49,892 nt of DNA from an uncultured Geobacter sp. (GCA_903925075.1 CAIYDQ010000181.1:1-49892), one strand, 5' to 3'. Numbered from the stretch's first letter, positions 16,209 through 24,749 are shown. Translations and numbers: made by a program. The notes: generated by a model from the letters alone, not told the origin.

Positions 16209-16397
16209 TTATTCCTCGCTCCACAGAAGCAAGACGCCGATGAACATGCACCAAGGTATCAAAACAATTGTGGCTGTGATCAGCCCCCATTGTTTCACAG
16301 GCTGCATAATCCCGTAGACGAAACCTCCTGCAAAGATGATTTCAGCAGCTCTCAGGAAGAAGCTGCTTAAAGCTGCTATTTGCCTTTTGTTCAACAT
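16209..16397 (-). CDS. Small two-pass membrane protein (62 aa)
   Basis: A 62-residue protein with two hydrophobic segments (about 14-32 and 38-58) separated by a short MQPVKQW loop, and a charged N-terminus MLNKRQ. Function is unknown. The start is two bases after the stop of the ParB-like gene, so translation is probably coupled to it; no separate ribosome-binding site is visible. The coupling to a ParB-like gene without a parA is unusual and suggests a membrane-associated role, which is an inference. Confidence 0.55.
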   Translation of the reverse strand: MLNKRQIAALSSFFLRAAEIIFAGGFVYGIMQPVKQWGLITATIVLIPWCMFIGVLLLWSEE

Positions 16398-16399
16398 CG

Positions 16400-17221
16400 T
16401 TAAATACTAGCCAGCGCCTTCAAGCCATACAGTTTTCGCCGAACTGTCAAGCGCAGGGCATTGAGGTGAGTCATGAATTCGGCGCTCTGCGGTTGCCCCA
16501 GCGATTCGACATCAAGCGACTCCAGACGCCTGGTGAATTTTTTGACGAAGTCCAAGTCGATGGGCACGGCGTTGGATGTCTCTTCCGCAGCTTGAACTGC
16601 CTCGCCTTTAATGGTGGACTTTTTCCTGCGAATTTCTCCACGAGCAAGGCCGCTGGCTTTGTATTTCTGGTACAGCGCGCACATCTTATCGGCTGTCCTT
16701 AGCTTGGCGATCTCGGCGAGGATGCTCCTGGCGGCCTTGGGATCGTTGCGGCAGTCGTCCTTGACGGCGTCGGGAAGCTTGGTCAACGAGAGGATCTCGC
16801 AGATGGTGGATTCCGCCTTGCCGAGCACGCCGGCAAGATCGCACAACTGGTAATTGTGGCTGTTCCTCAGACGGTCGACGGCTTCGGCCTCCTCTATGGC
16901 GGTCAGGTCCTCGCGCAGCAGGTTCTCGACGATGGAGATCTCGGCCGGGTCGCCTTTGGTCAGGATGGCCGGGATGGTGGCGAGGCCCGCTTCCAGCGAG
17001 GCCTGGTAGCGCCTCTCGCCGGAGACCAGCAGGAAGTTGCCATCCTCGCCGCAGCGCACCAACACCGGCTGCAACACCCCGTGCTTCTCGACGGAGGTGG
17101 TGAGCTCGGCCAGCGCCGACTTGTCCATGAACTTGCGCGGCTGCTCAGGGTCGGGTGAAAGTCTGGACATTTCCAGGTGATACAGCTTGCCGGTGGTGAA
17201 TTTGTGCGGTGCCTGTGCCAT
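16400..17221 (-). CDS. Orphan ParB/Noc-like protein
   Basis: A 273-residue ParB/RepB/Spo0J-type protein. The N-terminal CTPase fold has LSPDPEQPRKFMD, the GERR box at 68-71 (VSGERRYQA) and E99-NLLREDL, both needed for CTP binding in the family. A helix-turn-helix region (about 125-160, YQLCDLAGVLGKAESTICEIL) would bind DNA. The C-terminal part is basic (GEIRRKKS, RRKLYGLKALASI) and shorter than in chromosomal ParB. There is no parA beside it, so it is not an ordinary partition pair; Noc-like or regulatory roles are possible. Start: ATG at 17221 with AGGGAGG upstream, preferred over a start 16 codons earlier. Confidence 0.82.
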   Translation of the reverse strand: MAQAPHKFTTGKLYHLEMSRLSPDPEQPRKFMDKSALAELTTSVEKHGVLQPVLVRCGEDGNFLLVSGERRYQASLEAGLATIPAILTKGDPAEISIVENLLREDLTAIEEAEAVDRLRNSHNYQLCDLAGVLGKAESTICEILSLTKLPDAVKDDCRNDPKAARSILAEIAKLRTADKMCALYQKYKASGLARGEIRRKKSTIKGEAVQAAEETSNAVPIDLDFVKKFTRRLESLDVESLGQPQSAEFMTHLNALRLTVRRKLYGLKALASI

Positions 17222-17569
17222 ACGCGCCTCCCTTTGCCGGGTGTGGTGCTGCGAAGCGTCGCCCGCCAAATCGCGCAGGCGCCCGCCGGGACAGGCTTAA
17301 TCTAACCTAATCTTTTTGGATGTCAAGGGCTGGGCCACGGAGAAAATCTGAGGAAATCCGAGAAGAGCTTTAAAAACTTTTTGGCCGCAAAAAAGCACAA
17401 AACGCGCAAAAATAAATCCGGCACGCCATCGAACCGCGAGAATCTCAAAAAGCATCTCCCTGCGAAAGCACAAGATGAAAAGTCTTTTGGGGTACAACAA
17501 AAAATATTCGGTTTAGCCTTTCCCCGTGCCTCCGGGTGAGAACGGGTTGGACCGGTTGTGGCCGCTGTT
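17222..17569. other. Gap between ParB-like gene and ppx
   Basis: This 348-base gap holds the promoter at 17299-17326. It also holds an A+T-rich stretch with GGCCGCAAAAAAGCACAAAACGCGCAAAAA-like sequence (17382-17412), related to the repeat arms at 42869-42999. There is no coding frame of note. Confidence 0.5.
17299..17326 (-). promoter_or_regulatory. Sigma-70-type promoter for the ParB-like gene
   Basis: On the minus strand a perfect TTGACA (17321-17326) is followed by 16 bases and TAGATT (17299-17304). It lies about 80 bases before the ParB-like start and is the only good promoter match in this gap. Confidence 0.55.
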
Positions 17570-18472
17570 TCACAGGCCCAGGATCAGCCCCTCCAACAGG
17601 CCGGAGTCGCTCACCTTGAAGGTCCGGAAACCGAAGACGCGCATGGTGACCAGCACCACCAGGATGCCGGCGATGATCAGATCCTCCCTCCCCGGCTCAA
17701 GCCCTGGCACCTGCAGCCGCTCTTTGGGGGTCAGGGGGCGCAGCAGCTCGAAGATCCGCTCCACCTCGGACAGGGGCATGGTGTGGTTGTTCACTCGACG
17801 GTAATCGTAATCCTGCATGCCGATCTGCACGGCGGCCAGGGTGGTGGCGGTGCCCGCGGTGCCGATCAGGCCGGCCCGACTAAAGCGCTCGCTCAACCCC
17901 TCTGCCGCCAGCTCCCTCTGCAAAACGGCAAGCTCCCGGCTGATCTTGTCCTCCATCTGGGCAACGCCCACTTTCCCCTCGGTAAGCCTCACCACGCCCA
18001 CCGGAAGGCTCCTGGAAAAAACGGCTTTTTCCTCCACCGCCAGCGTGTATTCGGTGCTCCCCCCGCCGACGTCGAAGACGGCCAACTCCCCTCTCTTGTC
18101 GTCGATCACCGCAGCCACCCCTCTCAGGGTGAGATCGGCCTCTTCGGCGCCGTCGATCACCTCCAGCTCGATGCCGGTCTCCTCCCGTACGCGCCGACAG
18201 AAAGCGGCGCCGTTGACGGCGTCGCGCACGGCGCTGGTGGTCACCGCCCTCACGCTGGCGGCTCCAAAGCGGGAGATCTGATCGGCGAACTCCTGCAGCG
18301 CGGCAACGGAGCGCAGCTGCGCCTCCTGGGACAAGCCCCGCTCGCGCGTGAACCCGCCCCCCAACCTGGTAATGGTGCGGTTGAGCAGTAGTTGACGGTA
18401 CGGGGCCTTGTCGGCGATCAACAGCCTGGCGGTGTTGGTCCCCAGATCAATGGCTGCTACTGGTCGGGTCAT
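17570..18472 (-). CDS. Exopolyphosphatase / Ppx-GppA family phosphatase
   Basis: A 300-residue protein of the ASKHA-fold Ppx/GppA family, which removes terminal phosphate from polyphosphate or hydrolyses pppGpp. The phosphate-1 loop is AAIDLGTNTARLLI at the N-terminus, and the glycine-rich box is VFDVGGGSTEYTL near residue 140. The conserved acidic segment (IDGAEEADL) lies between. It is the short single-module form lacking the C-terminal HD-like extension. Start: ATG at 18472 behind AGAGGA; it overlaps the end of the Na/Pi transporter gene by 26 bases, so both are translated from one message. Polyphosphate use is inferred from that context. Confidence 0.85.
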   Translation of the reverse strand: MTRPVAAIDLGTNTARLLIADKAPYRQLLLNRTITRLGGGFTRERGLSQEAQLRSVAALQEFADQISRFGAASVRAVTTSAVRDAVNGAAFCRRVREETGIELEVIDGAEEADLTLRGVAAVIDDKRGELAVFDVGGGSTEYTLAVEEKAVFSRSLPVGVVRLTEGKVGVAQMEDKISRELAVLQRELAAEGLSERFSRAGLIGTAGTATTLAAVQIGMQDYDYRRVNNHTMPLSEVERIFELLRPLTPKERLQVPGLEPGREDLIIAGILVVLVTMRVFGFRTFKVSDSGLLEGLILGL

Positions 18473-20135
18473 GGGCGAGTCCTCTCTTTTGGGCGACGAT
18501 GGCAAAGCTCAATTGGGCGATTTTGGCAAAGCAGGCGATCATGTCGCCGTAGAGCAGACCGCCGACGACGCTGCATTTGCCGCTTTTCAGGCGCTGCAGG
18601 TGGCTCTCCTGCAACTGAAGCTGCAGCGAGTCTACCTCCAGCTTCAGTTGCGCGTTGTCATCTTCCTGCTCTTCCCGGCCAAGGACCTGCTCGCACCAGA
18701 GCACGCTTTCACCGGCCTTGGCGGCGAAGCGCTTCAACTCGTCCATGCCGGAGTCGGAAAAACGCAGCCCTTCCTCTTTCTTTCGGACCAGGAAATTCAG
18801 CACCGCTTCGTGCTGGTCGCCGACCAAGGCCAGGTCGTTCACCATCTGCAGCAGGGTGGGTATCTCCACCGCGCGCTCCGAGGAGAGCGTCTCTCGGGAA
18901 AGGGCGATCAGGAAATGGGACATGTCGCGGCGCAGCACGTCCAGCGCCAGTTTTTTGTCCCTGAGCGCCGCGGCCAGTTTGGGATCGAAGGCGTCGAACT
19001 GGGAGAGGAGCTCGCGGTTCATGGAGCCGGCGATACTCGCCATCCTCCCCAGCTCGTTCCAGGCCTGGGCCAGCGCGATGGTCGGGGTTTTCAGCACCCG
19101 CTGGTCGATGAACCTGGGCCTCGCCTCGCTCTCCGAGCGCCGGGCGGGAAGCAGGGTCTCGGCGGAGCGGGCGAGAAAGCCGATCAGCGGCAGAAACAGC
19201 AGGGCGGTGGCGACGGTGAACAGGGTATGGGCGTTAGCCAGGTGCCGGGCAACGAAGGGGCGAGCGGCGGCGGCCACGGCCTGCGGCGCGCCGGCACCGG
19301 ACAGCGCCGAGAGATCGCCCGGCGAAAAGAGGTCCACCGCCCGCAGAAAAAGCGGAAAAAAGGCAAGCGCCAGGGAAATGGCAGCGGCGTTGATGGCAAG
19401 ATAGAAGATGACCGCGCGCTTGGCCGCTTGGCTTCCTCCAATGGAGGCGATCAGCGGGATCAGCGCGGCGCCGGCCACCTCCCCCAGCAGCATGGCAATC
19501 GAGGCGTCGTAGGAGAGGACCCCGCCCGAGGCGAGCGCAATCACGATGCCGAAGGCAGCGGAGCCCGACTGCACCAGGAAGGTGATCAGGGCGCCTAAGA
19601 GCACCGACATCAGCCGCATCGAGACCGGTTGCTCGTGCAGCGCGGCGAAGAGCGCGTTCTCGCTAAGCGGCAGGCAGGCGCGTTCCAGGATGGCCAGGCC
19701 GAAAAAGACGAAGCCTATGCCCAAAAGAAGCCCGCCCAGGTCGGCAAGCTTTCTGCGGCGGGAGAAAAAGCTCAGGAAAACGCCGACGGTGATGGCGGGA
19801 AGGGCCAGGGCGGTGACCCTGAAGGCGATGAATTGGATGGCGATGGTGGTGCCGAGGCCGGTCCCCAGGAGCACGCCCAGGGCCTGATACAGGGAGAGGA
19901 GTCCCGCATTGACGAAACCCACCACCAGCACGGAAGCGGCGGAGCCGGATTGCAGCAGGGAGGAGAGGCAGCTGCCGATGAGCGGCGCGGTCAGTCTGTT
20001 GCCGGCGCCCTTTTCGAGCAGCCGACGCAGACGCTCGCCGGTGACCTTTTGCAGCCCCTCCGACATGGTGCGCATGCCGAAGACAAACAGTGCCAAGCCG
20101 CCAAGCGCCTCGATTATGTATGACCAGGAAGACAT
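18447..20135 (-). CDS. Na/Pi cotransporter family protein with PhoU-like domain
   Basis: A 562-residue membrane protein. The first 340 residues carry two Na_Pi_cotrans repeats, each with the QSGSAA signature (LLQSGSAASVLVVGFV near 65 and LVQSGSAAFGIVIALA near 185), and about eight to nine hydrophobic segments. The C-terminal 200 residues are soluble and helical, like PhoU (for example MASIAGSMNRELLSQFDAFD). The family imports phosphate with sodium or regulates phosphate balance. The ATG at 20135 is chosen at the natural start of the first membrane helix; no strong ribosome-binding site is seen. The overlap with ppx links phosphate uptake to polyphosphate turnover. Confidence 0.88.
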   Translation of the reverse strand: MSSWSYIIEALGGLALFVFGMRTMSEGLQKVTGERLRRLLEKGAGNRLTAPLIGSCLSSLLQSGSAASVLVVGFVNAGLLSLYQALGVLLGTGLGTTIAIQFIAFRVTALALPAITVGVFLSFFSRRRKLADLGGLLLGIGFVFFGLAILERACLPLSENALFAALHEQPVSMRLMSVLLGALITFLVQSGSAAFGIVIALASGGVLSYDASIAMLLGEVAGAALIPLIASIGGSQAAKRAVIFYLAINAAAISLALAFFPLFLRAVDLFSPGDLSALSGAGAPQAVAAAARPFVARHLANAHTLFTVATALLFLPLIGFLARSAETLLPARRSESEARPRFIDQRVLKTPTIALAQAWNELGRMASIAGSMNRELLSQFDAFDPKLAAALRDKKLALDVLRRDMSHFLIALSRETLSSERAVEIPTLLQMVNDLALVGDQHEAVLNFLVRKKEEGLRFSDSGMDELKRFAAKAGESVLWCEQVLGREEQEDDNAQLKLEVDSLQLQLQESHLQRLKSGKCSVVGGLLYGDMIACFAKIAQLSFAIVAQKRGLAHDPTSSSH

Positions 20136-20189
20136 AAGTACAGGATTGAGATCTGAGATTAAGATTAAAAAGGAGGTTGGCTTCCGGAT

Positions 20190-20213
20190 GGGCCGTTGCC
20201 GTCGGCAAAGGCC
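20190..20213. terminator. Hairpin between the HU/IHF gene and the Na/Pi gene
   Basis: GGGCCGTTGCCG and CGGCAAAGGCCC flank a single T and pair with one mismatch. It follows the HU/IHF gene by about 60 bases on the minus strand. The T-rich stretch lies some 20 bases further on, so this may be an imperfect terminator or a leader hairpin of the transporter gene. Confidence 0.45.
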
Positions 20214-20273
20214 CAACCGTGGCCAGGCTTAAGGGGCATCCCTAAGCGGTAATCTTAATCTGCGCAGGAACGG

Positions 20274-20549
20274 TTACCCTGACACCTTCTCTTTTAATTC
20301 CTTGCCGACCTTGAAAAAGGGAAGCTTCTTTGCCTTCACCGAGATCGATTCGCCGGTCTTTGGGTTTCTACCGGTGTAAGCCTCGTATTCCTTGACTACG
20401 AAGCTGCCAAAGCCCCTGATTTCTATCCTGTCCCCTGACAGCAGGGCCTCGGTCATCGAGGCGAAGACGGCATTGACCACCTCTTCCGACTTCTTGAAAG
20501 AGAGGGCCTTCTTGGCAGCAAGCGATTCAATGAGTTCCGATTTGTTCAT
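20274..20549 (-). CDS. HU/IHF-family DNA-bending protein
   Basis: A 91-residue histone-like protein. MNKSELIESLA begins the dimerisation helices, IEIRGFGSFVV forms the beta saddle, and GRNPKTGE is the arm with the intercalating Pro. The RIEIRGFGSF wording resembles IHF beta, while the arm flank resembles HU, so the subfamily is left open. Works as a dimer bending DNA in the nucleoid. Start: ATG at 20549 with GGAGGA upstream. It sits 31 bases after the TPR gene on the same strand. Confidence 0.93.
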   Translation of the reverse strand: MNKSELIESLAAKKALSFKKSEEVVNAVFASMTEALLSGDRIEIRGFGSFVVKEYEAYTGRNPKTGESISVKAKKLPFFKVGKELKEKVSG

Positions 20550-20580
20550 CGTCCTATCCTCCGGAATAGCTTATTTAGCG

Positions 20581-21609
20581 CTAGCAGCATCCTTTCAAAT
20601 AGCGCTTGATGAGATAATTCGCCTCTTCGTTGCGTCCCTGGCCGCTCAAAAGCGGCACCAGTCGCTCCGCCGCGGCGCGAGCCACGGTCGGCAGTTCCAG
20701 CGACTTGGACCAGGCTTCCAGGGCCAGCGCCTGGTCGCCCGCCGCCTCGTGCAGTTCGCCGAGGATGAACTGCGCTTGATCCGTCTGCACGCCAAGCTCC
20801 ATCATACGCTGTACGGCGGCGATTGCCTCGGGGAATCTTTCCGCCTCCGCCAGCAGGTGAACCAGCGCCAGGCAGCCGGCCGAGTTGGCGGGGTTGACGG
20901 CCAGCGAGCGCCTCAGCAGTTGCTCGCACTCATGAAGCCTGCGAGACCTGTACATTATAAGAGCGACTTCGTAAATTACAATGTCATTTTCGCGGGATAG
21001 GAGCATTTGCTGCAAGATGGGCAAAGCGGCGGCGTCGTCGCCGTCGTGGATCAGCAGATAGGCGCGGGCGAAGTCGTTGCCAAGAGCTGCGTAGCGCGCA
21101 GCGAGTTCCACACCCAGAGGCTGGATCATCAGGAAGAAGCGGTCCTCGTCAGAGAGCTGAGCGGCGTCGGTTGCCGGTGGCGGCGGCTGGGTGCCGTGGT
21201 CCTGGCAGGAGGCGCAGGAAGAGCCGCCGTGCGCTTTTTGCGAGGGCGGAGCGGCCGGGGCGGAGTCGGGTTCGGGTTCGGACAGCTTTTCCAGTTCGAC
21301 GCCGGCCCGGTGCTTGAGAGCCGGGTCGGCCGCCAGTTCGCCGGCCAAGGTGAAATGGTCGAAGGCCTTGGCCGCGTCCCCTGCGTTGAGCGAGCGCTCG
21401 CCCTCGTGCAGGTTCAGGTTGCAGAGCGCGTCGCCGGCGCGGTCCAGGCCGGCCTGGATGGCGCCGGCATCGCCGGCGGCGTCCGAGGGGCAGCGTTTGA
21501 GCGCCTCCTGGAAATCGGCTCGCGCGTCGGCGTAGCGTTCCGCGGCCAACATTTTGCGTCCCAGTTCCAGGAAATGAAGGTGATCCTTCTTGAAAAACTT
21601 GAAAAACAT
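20581..21609 (-). CDS. TPR-repeat protein
   Basis: A 342-residue protein. The N-terminal part (MFFKFFKKDHLHFLELGRKM, then AERYADARADFQEALKRCP) and the C-terminal half (residues about 190-330, with repeats such as AALPILQQML, LHECEQLLRRSLAVNP and PEAIAAVQRMMELG) are helical TPR-like repeats. They flank a Pro/Ala-rich linker that carries a CASC pair and a His (GGSSCASCQDHG), possibly a metal or redox site. It ends in GCC. There is no signal peptide, so it is probably cytoplasmic and a protein-binding scaffold. The ATG at 21609 follows AAGGAGA; a longer upstream frame runs into repeat DNA and is rejected. Confidence 0.72.
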   Translation of the reverse strand: MFFKFFKKDHLHFLELGRKMLAAERYADARADFQEALKRCPSDAAGDAGAIQAGLDRAGDALCNLNLHEGERSLNAGDAAKAFDHFTLAGELAADPALKHRAGVELEKLSEPEPDSAPAAPPSQKAHGGSSCASCQDHGTQPPPPATDAAQLSDEDRFFLMIQPLGVELAARYAALGNDFARAYLLIHDGDDAAALPILQQMLLSRENDIVIYEVALIMYRSRRLHECEQLLRRSLAVNPANSAGCLALVHLLAEAERFPEAIAAVQRMMELGVQTDQAQFILGELHEAAGDQALALEAWSKSLELPTVARAAAERLVPLLSGQGRNEEANYLIKRYLKGCC

Positions 21610-21924
21610 GTAGGCACGTCTCCTTCTACGAAGGCATTGACAGGGATGAAACGGACAAATCTCTTTTAACAGGGATAAAACAGATACAAGGGATAAAACA
21701 AAAAAAAACACTTTGGGGTAAACCAATCTTTTTTAACAGGGATAACGACGATACAGGGGATAAGAACAAAACAAACAAGACTTTGGTTAAACCAAGCCAA
21801 ATCTTTTAACAGGGATAACTACTGATACAGGGGATAAGACAGAACAACAAGCTTTTTGGTTAAACTAAACCAAAAGCCTAAGTCTCGACTTATCCCCTGT
21901 ATCAGTTTTATCCCTGTTAAAAGC
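21610..21924. repeat. Cluster of AACAGGGATA / ACAGGGGATAA repeats (three direct, one inverted)
   Basis: Three direct units begin with TTTTAACAGGGATA and end with ACAGGGGATAA (or ACAAGGGATAA), at about 21664-21697, 21730-21763 and 21803-21837, with a period of 67-73 bases. A fourth unit in reverse orientation lies at 21889-21923, so the block can fold into a long hairpin. The spacers share an A-rich run plus GGTTAAACC symmetry (21776-21790 and 21857-21874). A related cluster is at 30637-30780. The block fills the whole gap between the TPR and RlmD genes. Confidence 0.85.
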
Positions 21925-23238
21925 CTATATCCTAGTCATCTCAGTCACGCTCTCCAGGTGGTAGGTCTGCGGGAACATGTCGACGGGGCGTGTGCGTGTT
22001 ACCCGGTAACCACGATCGCACAAGAGGGCCAGGTCCCGCGACAGGGTGGCTGGATCGCAGGAAACGTAGATGATCTTCTCCGCTCTCAACCGCGCAATCT
22101 CTCCCGCGGCCTCGGCGCCCGCTCGCGGCGGATCGAGAATGACCAGATCGAAACGCTCTCCTTTCTCCGCCAGCCGCGCGACGGCCAGCGAGGCGTCGCT
22201 GACCTTGAAGGAGGCGTTGCCGACCTCGTTTTCCCGGGCGTTGGCCACGGCGTCGTCGATGGAGGGCGCATATCCTTCCACCCCTACCACCTCGGCCACA
22301 TAGGGGGCTATCGGCACCGAAATGTTGCCGTTGCCGCAGTACAGATCGAGCACTCGCTCGCTCCCCGTAAAAGCTCCCCACTGCCAGACGGTCCGGATCA
22401 GCTCCAGGTTTTGCGGGTAGTTCACCTGGGAAAAACCGCCCCTGCTGAAGCGAAGCCTCATCTGCCGCGATCCCGGAAAGAACCCGGCCGGCACCCCGTA
22501 ACTCAGGGCGTTCACACCGAACACCGGCTCGATGCGCGCCGCGCCGCTCTTCAGGAAAAGCCCGCTTAGCGAGGGAAGCTCAAGGCGCAGGGAGTGCAGA
22601 CGCTCGATGAGCCGGGCCGGGTTCTTGCCGCTGAAGTGCAAAACGGCCACGGCCTGGTCGTCGTCCCCTCTGGCCAGATCGAGCTGGACCAGGGCCTGCC
22701 AGTCGGCAAGCCGGGCCAACACGGGCCGAAATTCGCACGCGATCCGGTTCAGCAGCGGATCGGTAATCGGGCAGCCGGCCCCTATGTCGACTATCTGGTG
22801 GCTGCCGGTTCGAAAAAAACCGAGCGCCAGCCCCCCTTTCCCCCTGCCGAGCTTCAACTGGATCCTGGAACGGTAACCGAAACGGTTAGCGGAGGGGGCA
22901 ACGGGGAGCAGGGCGTCGCTTTGCACCCGGCCGATGCGGCTTAAGGAGTCGGCAAAGATCTCGCCCTTCTGCTTTAACTGCTCCTGGTAGGGGAGGTGCT
23001 GCCAATTGCAGCCGCCGCAGCTCCCGAACAGCGGGCACGGCGGATCGACCCGCAGCGGCGAGACGACGTCCAGCTCCAGCAGTTCGCCCTCCAGATAGGA
23101 GCGCTTCTCCTTGACGACCCGGATGCGCGCCTGGTCCCCGGGGGCGCTGAAGGGGACGAAACAGGCCTTGCCTGCCACCCGCCCGAAGCCGGCGCCTCCG
23201 TAGCACATCCTCTCTATGGCGACCAAAGCCTCAGCCAT
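21925..23238 (-). CDS. rlmD: 23S rRNA (uracil-5-)-methyltransferase, RlmD/RumA type
   Basis: A 437-residue SAM-dependent RNA m5U methyltransferase. Order: an N-terminal TRAM-like domain (about 1-60); the 4Fe-4S cluster cysteines in CPLFGSCGGCNW (68-77) plus a later GAGCPI; a central RNA-binding region; and a Rossmann domain with VLDLYCGNGNISVPIA (motif I) and LVILDPPRAG. The catalytic Cys is in IYVSCDPATLSRDL near 395. RlmD, RlmC and TrmA share this layout; RlmD is favoured because the Fe-S motif and length fit, but the exact uridine is not provable from sequence. The start overlaps the preceding 130-residue gene by eight bases. Confidence 0.85.
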   Translation of the reverse strand: MAEALVAIERMCYGGAGFGRVAGKACFVPFSAPGDQARIRVVKEKRSYLEGELLELDVVSPLRVDPPCPLFGSCGGCNWQHLPYQEQLKQKGEIFADSLSRIGRVQSDALLPVAPSANRFGYRSRIQLKLGRGKGGLALGFFRTGSHQIVDIGAGCPITDPLLNRIACEFRPVLARLADWQALVQLDLARGDDDQAVAVLHFSGKNPARLIERLHSLRLELPSLSGLFLKSGAARIEPVFGVNALSYGVPAGFFPGSRQMRLRFSRGGFSQVNYPQNLELIRTVWQWGAFTGSERVLDLYCGNGNISVPIAPYVAEVVGVEGYAPSIDDAVANARENEVGNASFKVSDASLAVARLAEKGERFDLVILDPPRAGAEAAGEIARLRAEKIIYVSCDPATLSRDLALLCDRGYRVTRTRPVDMFPQTYHLESVTEMTRI

Positions 23239-23623
23239 TGGCGCGTAGCGGCACGAAAGCCTTGGCCTTCGCCTTGATGCGGTTCAACTCGGACTGCACG
23301 AGCTTGCGGGGAAAGGCCTCGGACTGGAAGTAGCCAAGCGATTGCTCCACAAAATGCTGGATCACCTTTTCCACGGTCTCGGCGGTCAGCAGGCCGGCGA
23401 CACCCTGCTGCTCGATCTCCTTGCGATACTGCACGCTGGCGCCCAACAGGGCCACGGCCGCCCGGTGCGACGGGAGGTCGTCGAACAACTCCACGCTGAC
23501 CGGCACCTCGCAGCTGATGGTTACCCTTACCTGGTGATAATCGCCAAAATAACGGCGAGTGGCGTCGAAGAATCTAACGGTGAGGCCGTTGGCAAGCGGC
23601 AGCTCCCGGATCAATTTTTTCAT
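23231..23623 (-). CDS. Conserved hypothetical protein (130 aa)
   Basis: A soluble 130-residue protein without a signal peptide or membrane segment. It starts MKKLIRELPLANGLTVRFFD, with beta strands in the first 45 residues (TRRYFGDYHQVRVTISCEVPV). The second half is helical and ends in a basic stretch (LNRIKAKAKAFVPLR). I recognise no enzyme motif. Its stop overlaps the RlmD start by eight bases, so the two are translationally coupled, and a link to RNA modification or ribosome function is a fair but unproven guess. Confidence 0.72.
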   Translation of the reverse strand: MKKLIRELPLANGLTVRFFDATRRYFGDYHQVRVTISCEVPVSVELFDDLPSHRAAVALLGASVQYRKEIEQQGVAGLLTAETVEKVIQHFVEQSLGYFQSEAFPRKLVQSELNRIKAKAKAFVPLRANG

Positions 23624-23731
23624 ATTTCGAGGGACCTCTTTGGAAAATCACACTCTTTTTAGCATGTTATGGCAATGGTGTAAATAGGGATCGTGCGGAA
23701 TAGGCAGATGACGGACCAGGCGGAAAACAAG

Positions 23732-23760
23732 TTGCTTTTTTTCAGAAATATTTGTAAAAT
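23732..23760 (+). promoter_or_regulatory. Promoter of infA
   Basis: TTGCTT (23732-23737), a 17-base A+T-rich spacer and TAAAAT (23755-23760) form a good sigma-70-type promoter 43 bases before the infA start. An AGGAG site precedes the ATG. Confidence 0.65.
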
Positions 23761-23802
23761 CACAGATTGTTATGAAAGCCACCGAACCGGCCAGGAGTTA
23801 AA

Positions 23803-24021
23803 ATGAGCAAGGAAGAAGCAATCGAAGTAGAAGGGACGGTCATCGAGCCGCTTCCCAACGCGATGTTCAAGGTAAAGCTGGAAAACGACCACATGGTGCT
23901 GGCGCACATCTCCGGCAAGATGCGTAAGTTTTTCATCAAGATTCTGCCCGGCGACAAGGTGACCGTGGAGCTTTCCCCCTACGACTTGAGCCGCGGCCGC
24001 ATCACCTATCGCGCCAAATAG
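23803..24021 (+). CDS. infA: Translation initiation factor IF-1
   Basis: A 72-residue S1-type OB-fold protein, the usual IF-1 length. It reads [22 protein letters not shown], then [22 protein letters not shown] and ending RGRITYRAK, all classical. It binds the A site of the 30S subunit during initiation. [13 protein letters not shown] begins the chain without extension. It is monocistronic or leads into efp 162 bases downstream. No second copy is visible in the window. Confidence 0.97.
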   Translation: MSKEEAIEVEGTVIEPLPNAMFKVKLENDHMVLAHISGKMRKFFIKILPGDKVTVELSPYDLSRGRITYRAK

Positions 24022-24183
24022 TCCCCCGACTCAAGCCACCGGCGTAAACCAAAGCTCTCCTCTATCCGCTCCCAGCACAAAAACGGATGCCATGGACCAG
24101 AACAGGCGGACTTGCGCGCCGCGTGCGGATTGCGCTGATTTTTCATCGTCAACAAACTAACCGTCACCAGAAGGAACAGCACT

Positions 24184-24747
24184 ATGTATACTGCAGCCGA
24201 TCTGAGAAAAGGTCTGAAGATCGCCATCGACAACGAGCCCTACATCATCACCGCCTTCGACTTCGCCAAACCGGGCAAGGGGCAGGCGCTCTACCGCACC
24301 AAGCTGAAGAACATGATAACCGGCTCCACCCTGGACAGGACCTACCGCTCCGGCGAGACCTTCGAGCCTGCCAACCTCGAAGACCGCAAGATGCAGTATC
24401 TCTACAAGGAAGACGACCACTACTGCTTCATGGACAACTCCACCTTCGAGCAGATCCACATCAGCGAATCGGCCATGGGCGACGCCAAGAACTACCTGAT
24501 CGACAACCTCGCGGTGGACGTGCTGATTTTCCGCGACTCCGCCATCGGCGTGGACGTCCCCAACTTCGTGAACCTGCGCGTGACGCAGACCGACCCCTGG
24601 GTCAAGGGCGACACCTCCGGCTCCGACTCCAAGCCGGCCACACTCGAAACGGGCTACGTGCTGCGCGTTCCCCCTTTCATCGAGGAGGGCGAGTTGGTCA
24701 CCATCGACACCCGCACCGGCGAGTACTCGACCAGGGTCAAGGGGTAA
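24184..24747 (+). CDS. efp: Elongation factor P
   Basis: A 187-residue three-domain factor that relieves ribosome stalling at polyproline. K32 in the loop KPGKGQALYR is the residue modified by beta-lysylation in bacteria with EpmA. The C-terminal OB domain ends GEYSTRVKG, as in other EF-P proteins. Start: ATG at 24184 behind AAGGAA. It is followed two bases later by the gene for its presumed modification enzyme, EpmA, which supports the lysine-type rather than the rhamnosyl-type pathway. Confidence 0.96.
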   Translation: MYTAADLRKGLKIAIDNEPYIITAFDFAKPGKGQALYRTKLKNMITGSTLDRTYRSGETFEPANLEDRKMQYLYKEDDHYCFMDNSTFEQIHISESAMGDAKNYLIDNLAVDVLIFRDSAIGVDVPNFVNLRVTQTDPWVKGDTSGSDSKPATLETGYVLRVPPFIEEGELVTIDTRTGEYSTRVKG

Positions 24748-24749
24748 CG

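Noticed and set aside
21664-21923. Possible CRISPR array
   Set aside because: Units are only three, imperfect, with spacers of related sequence and an inverted fourth copy. No cas gene is present.
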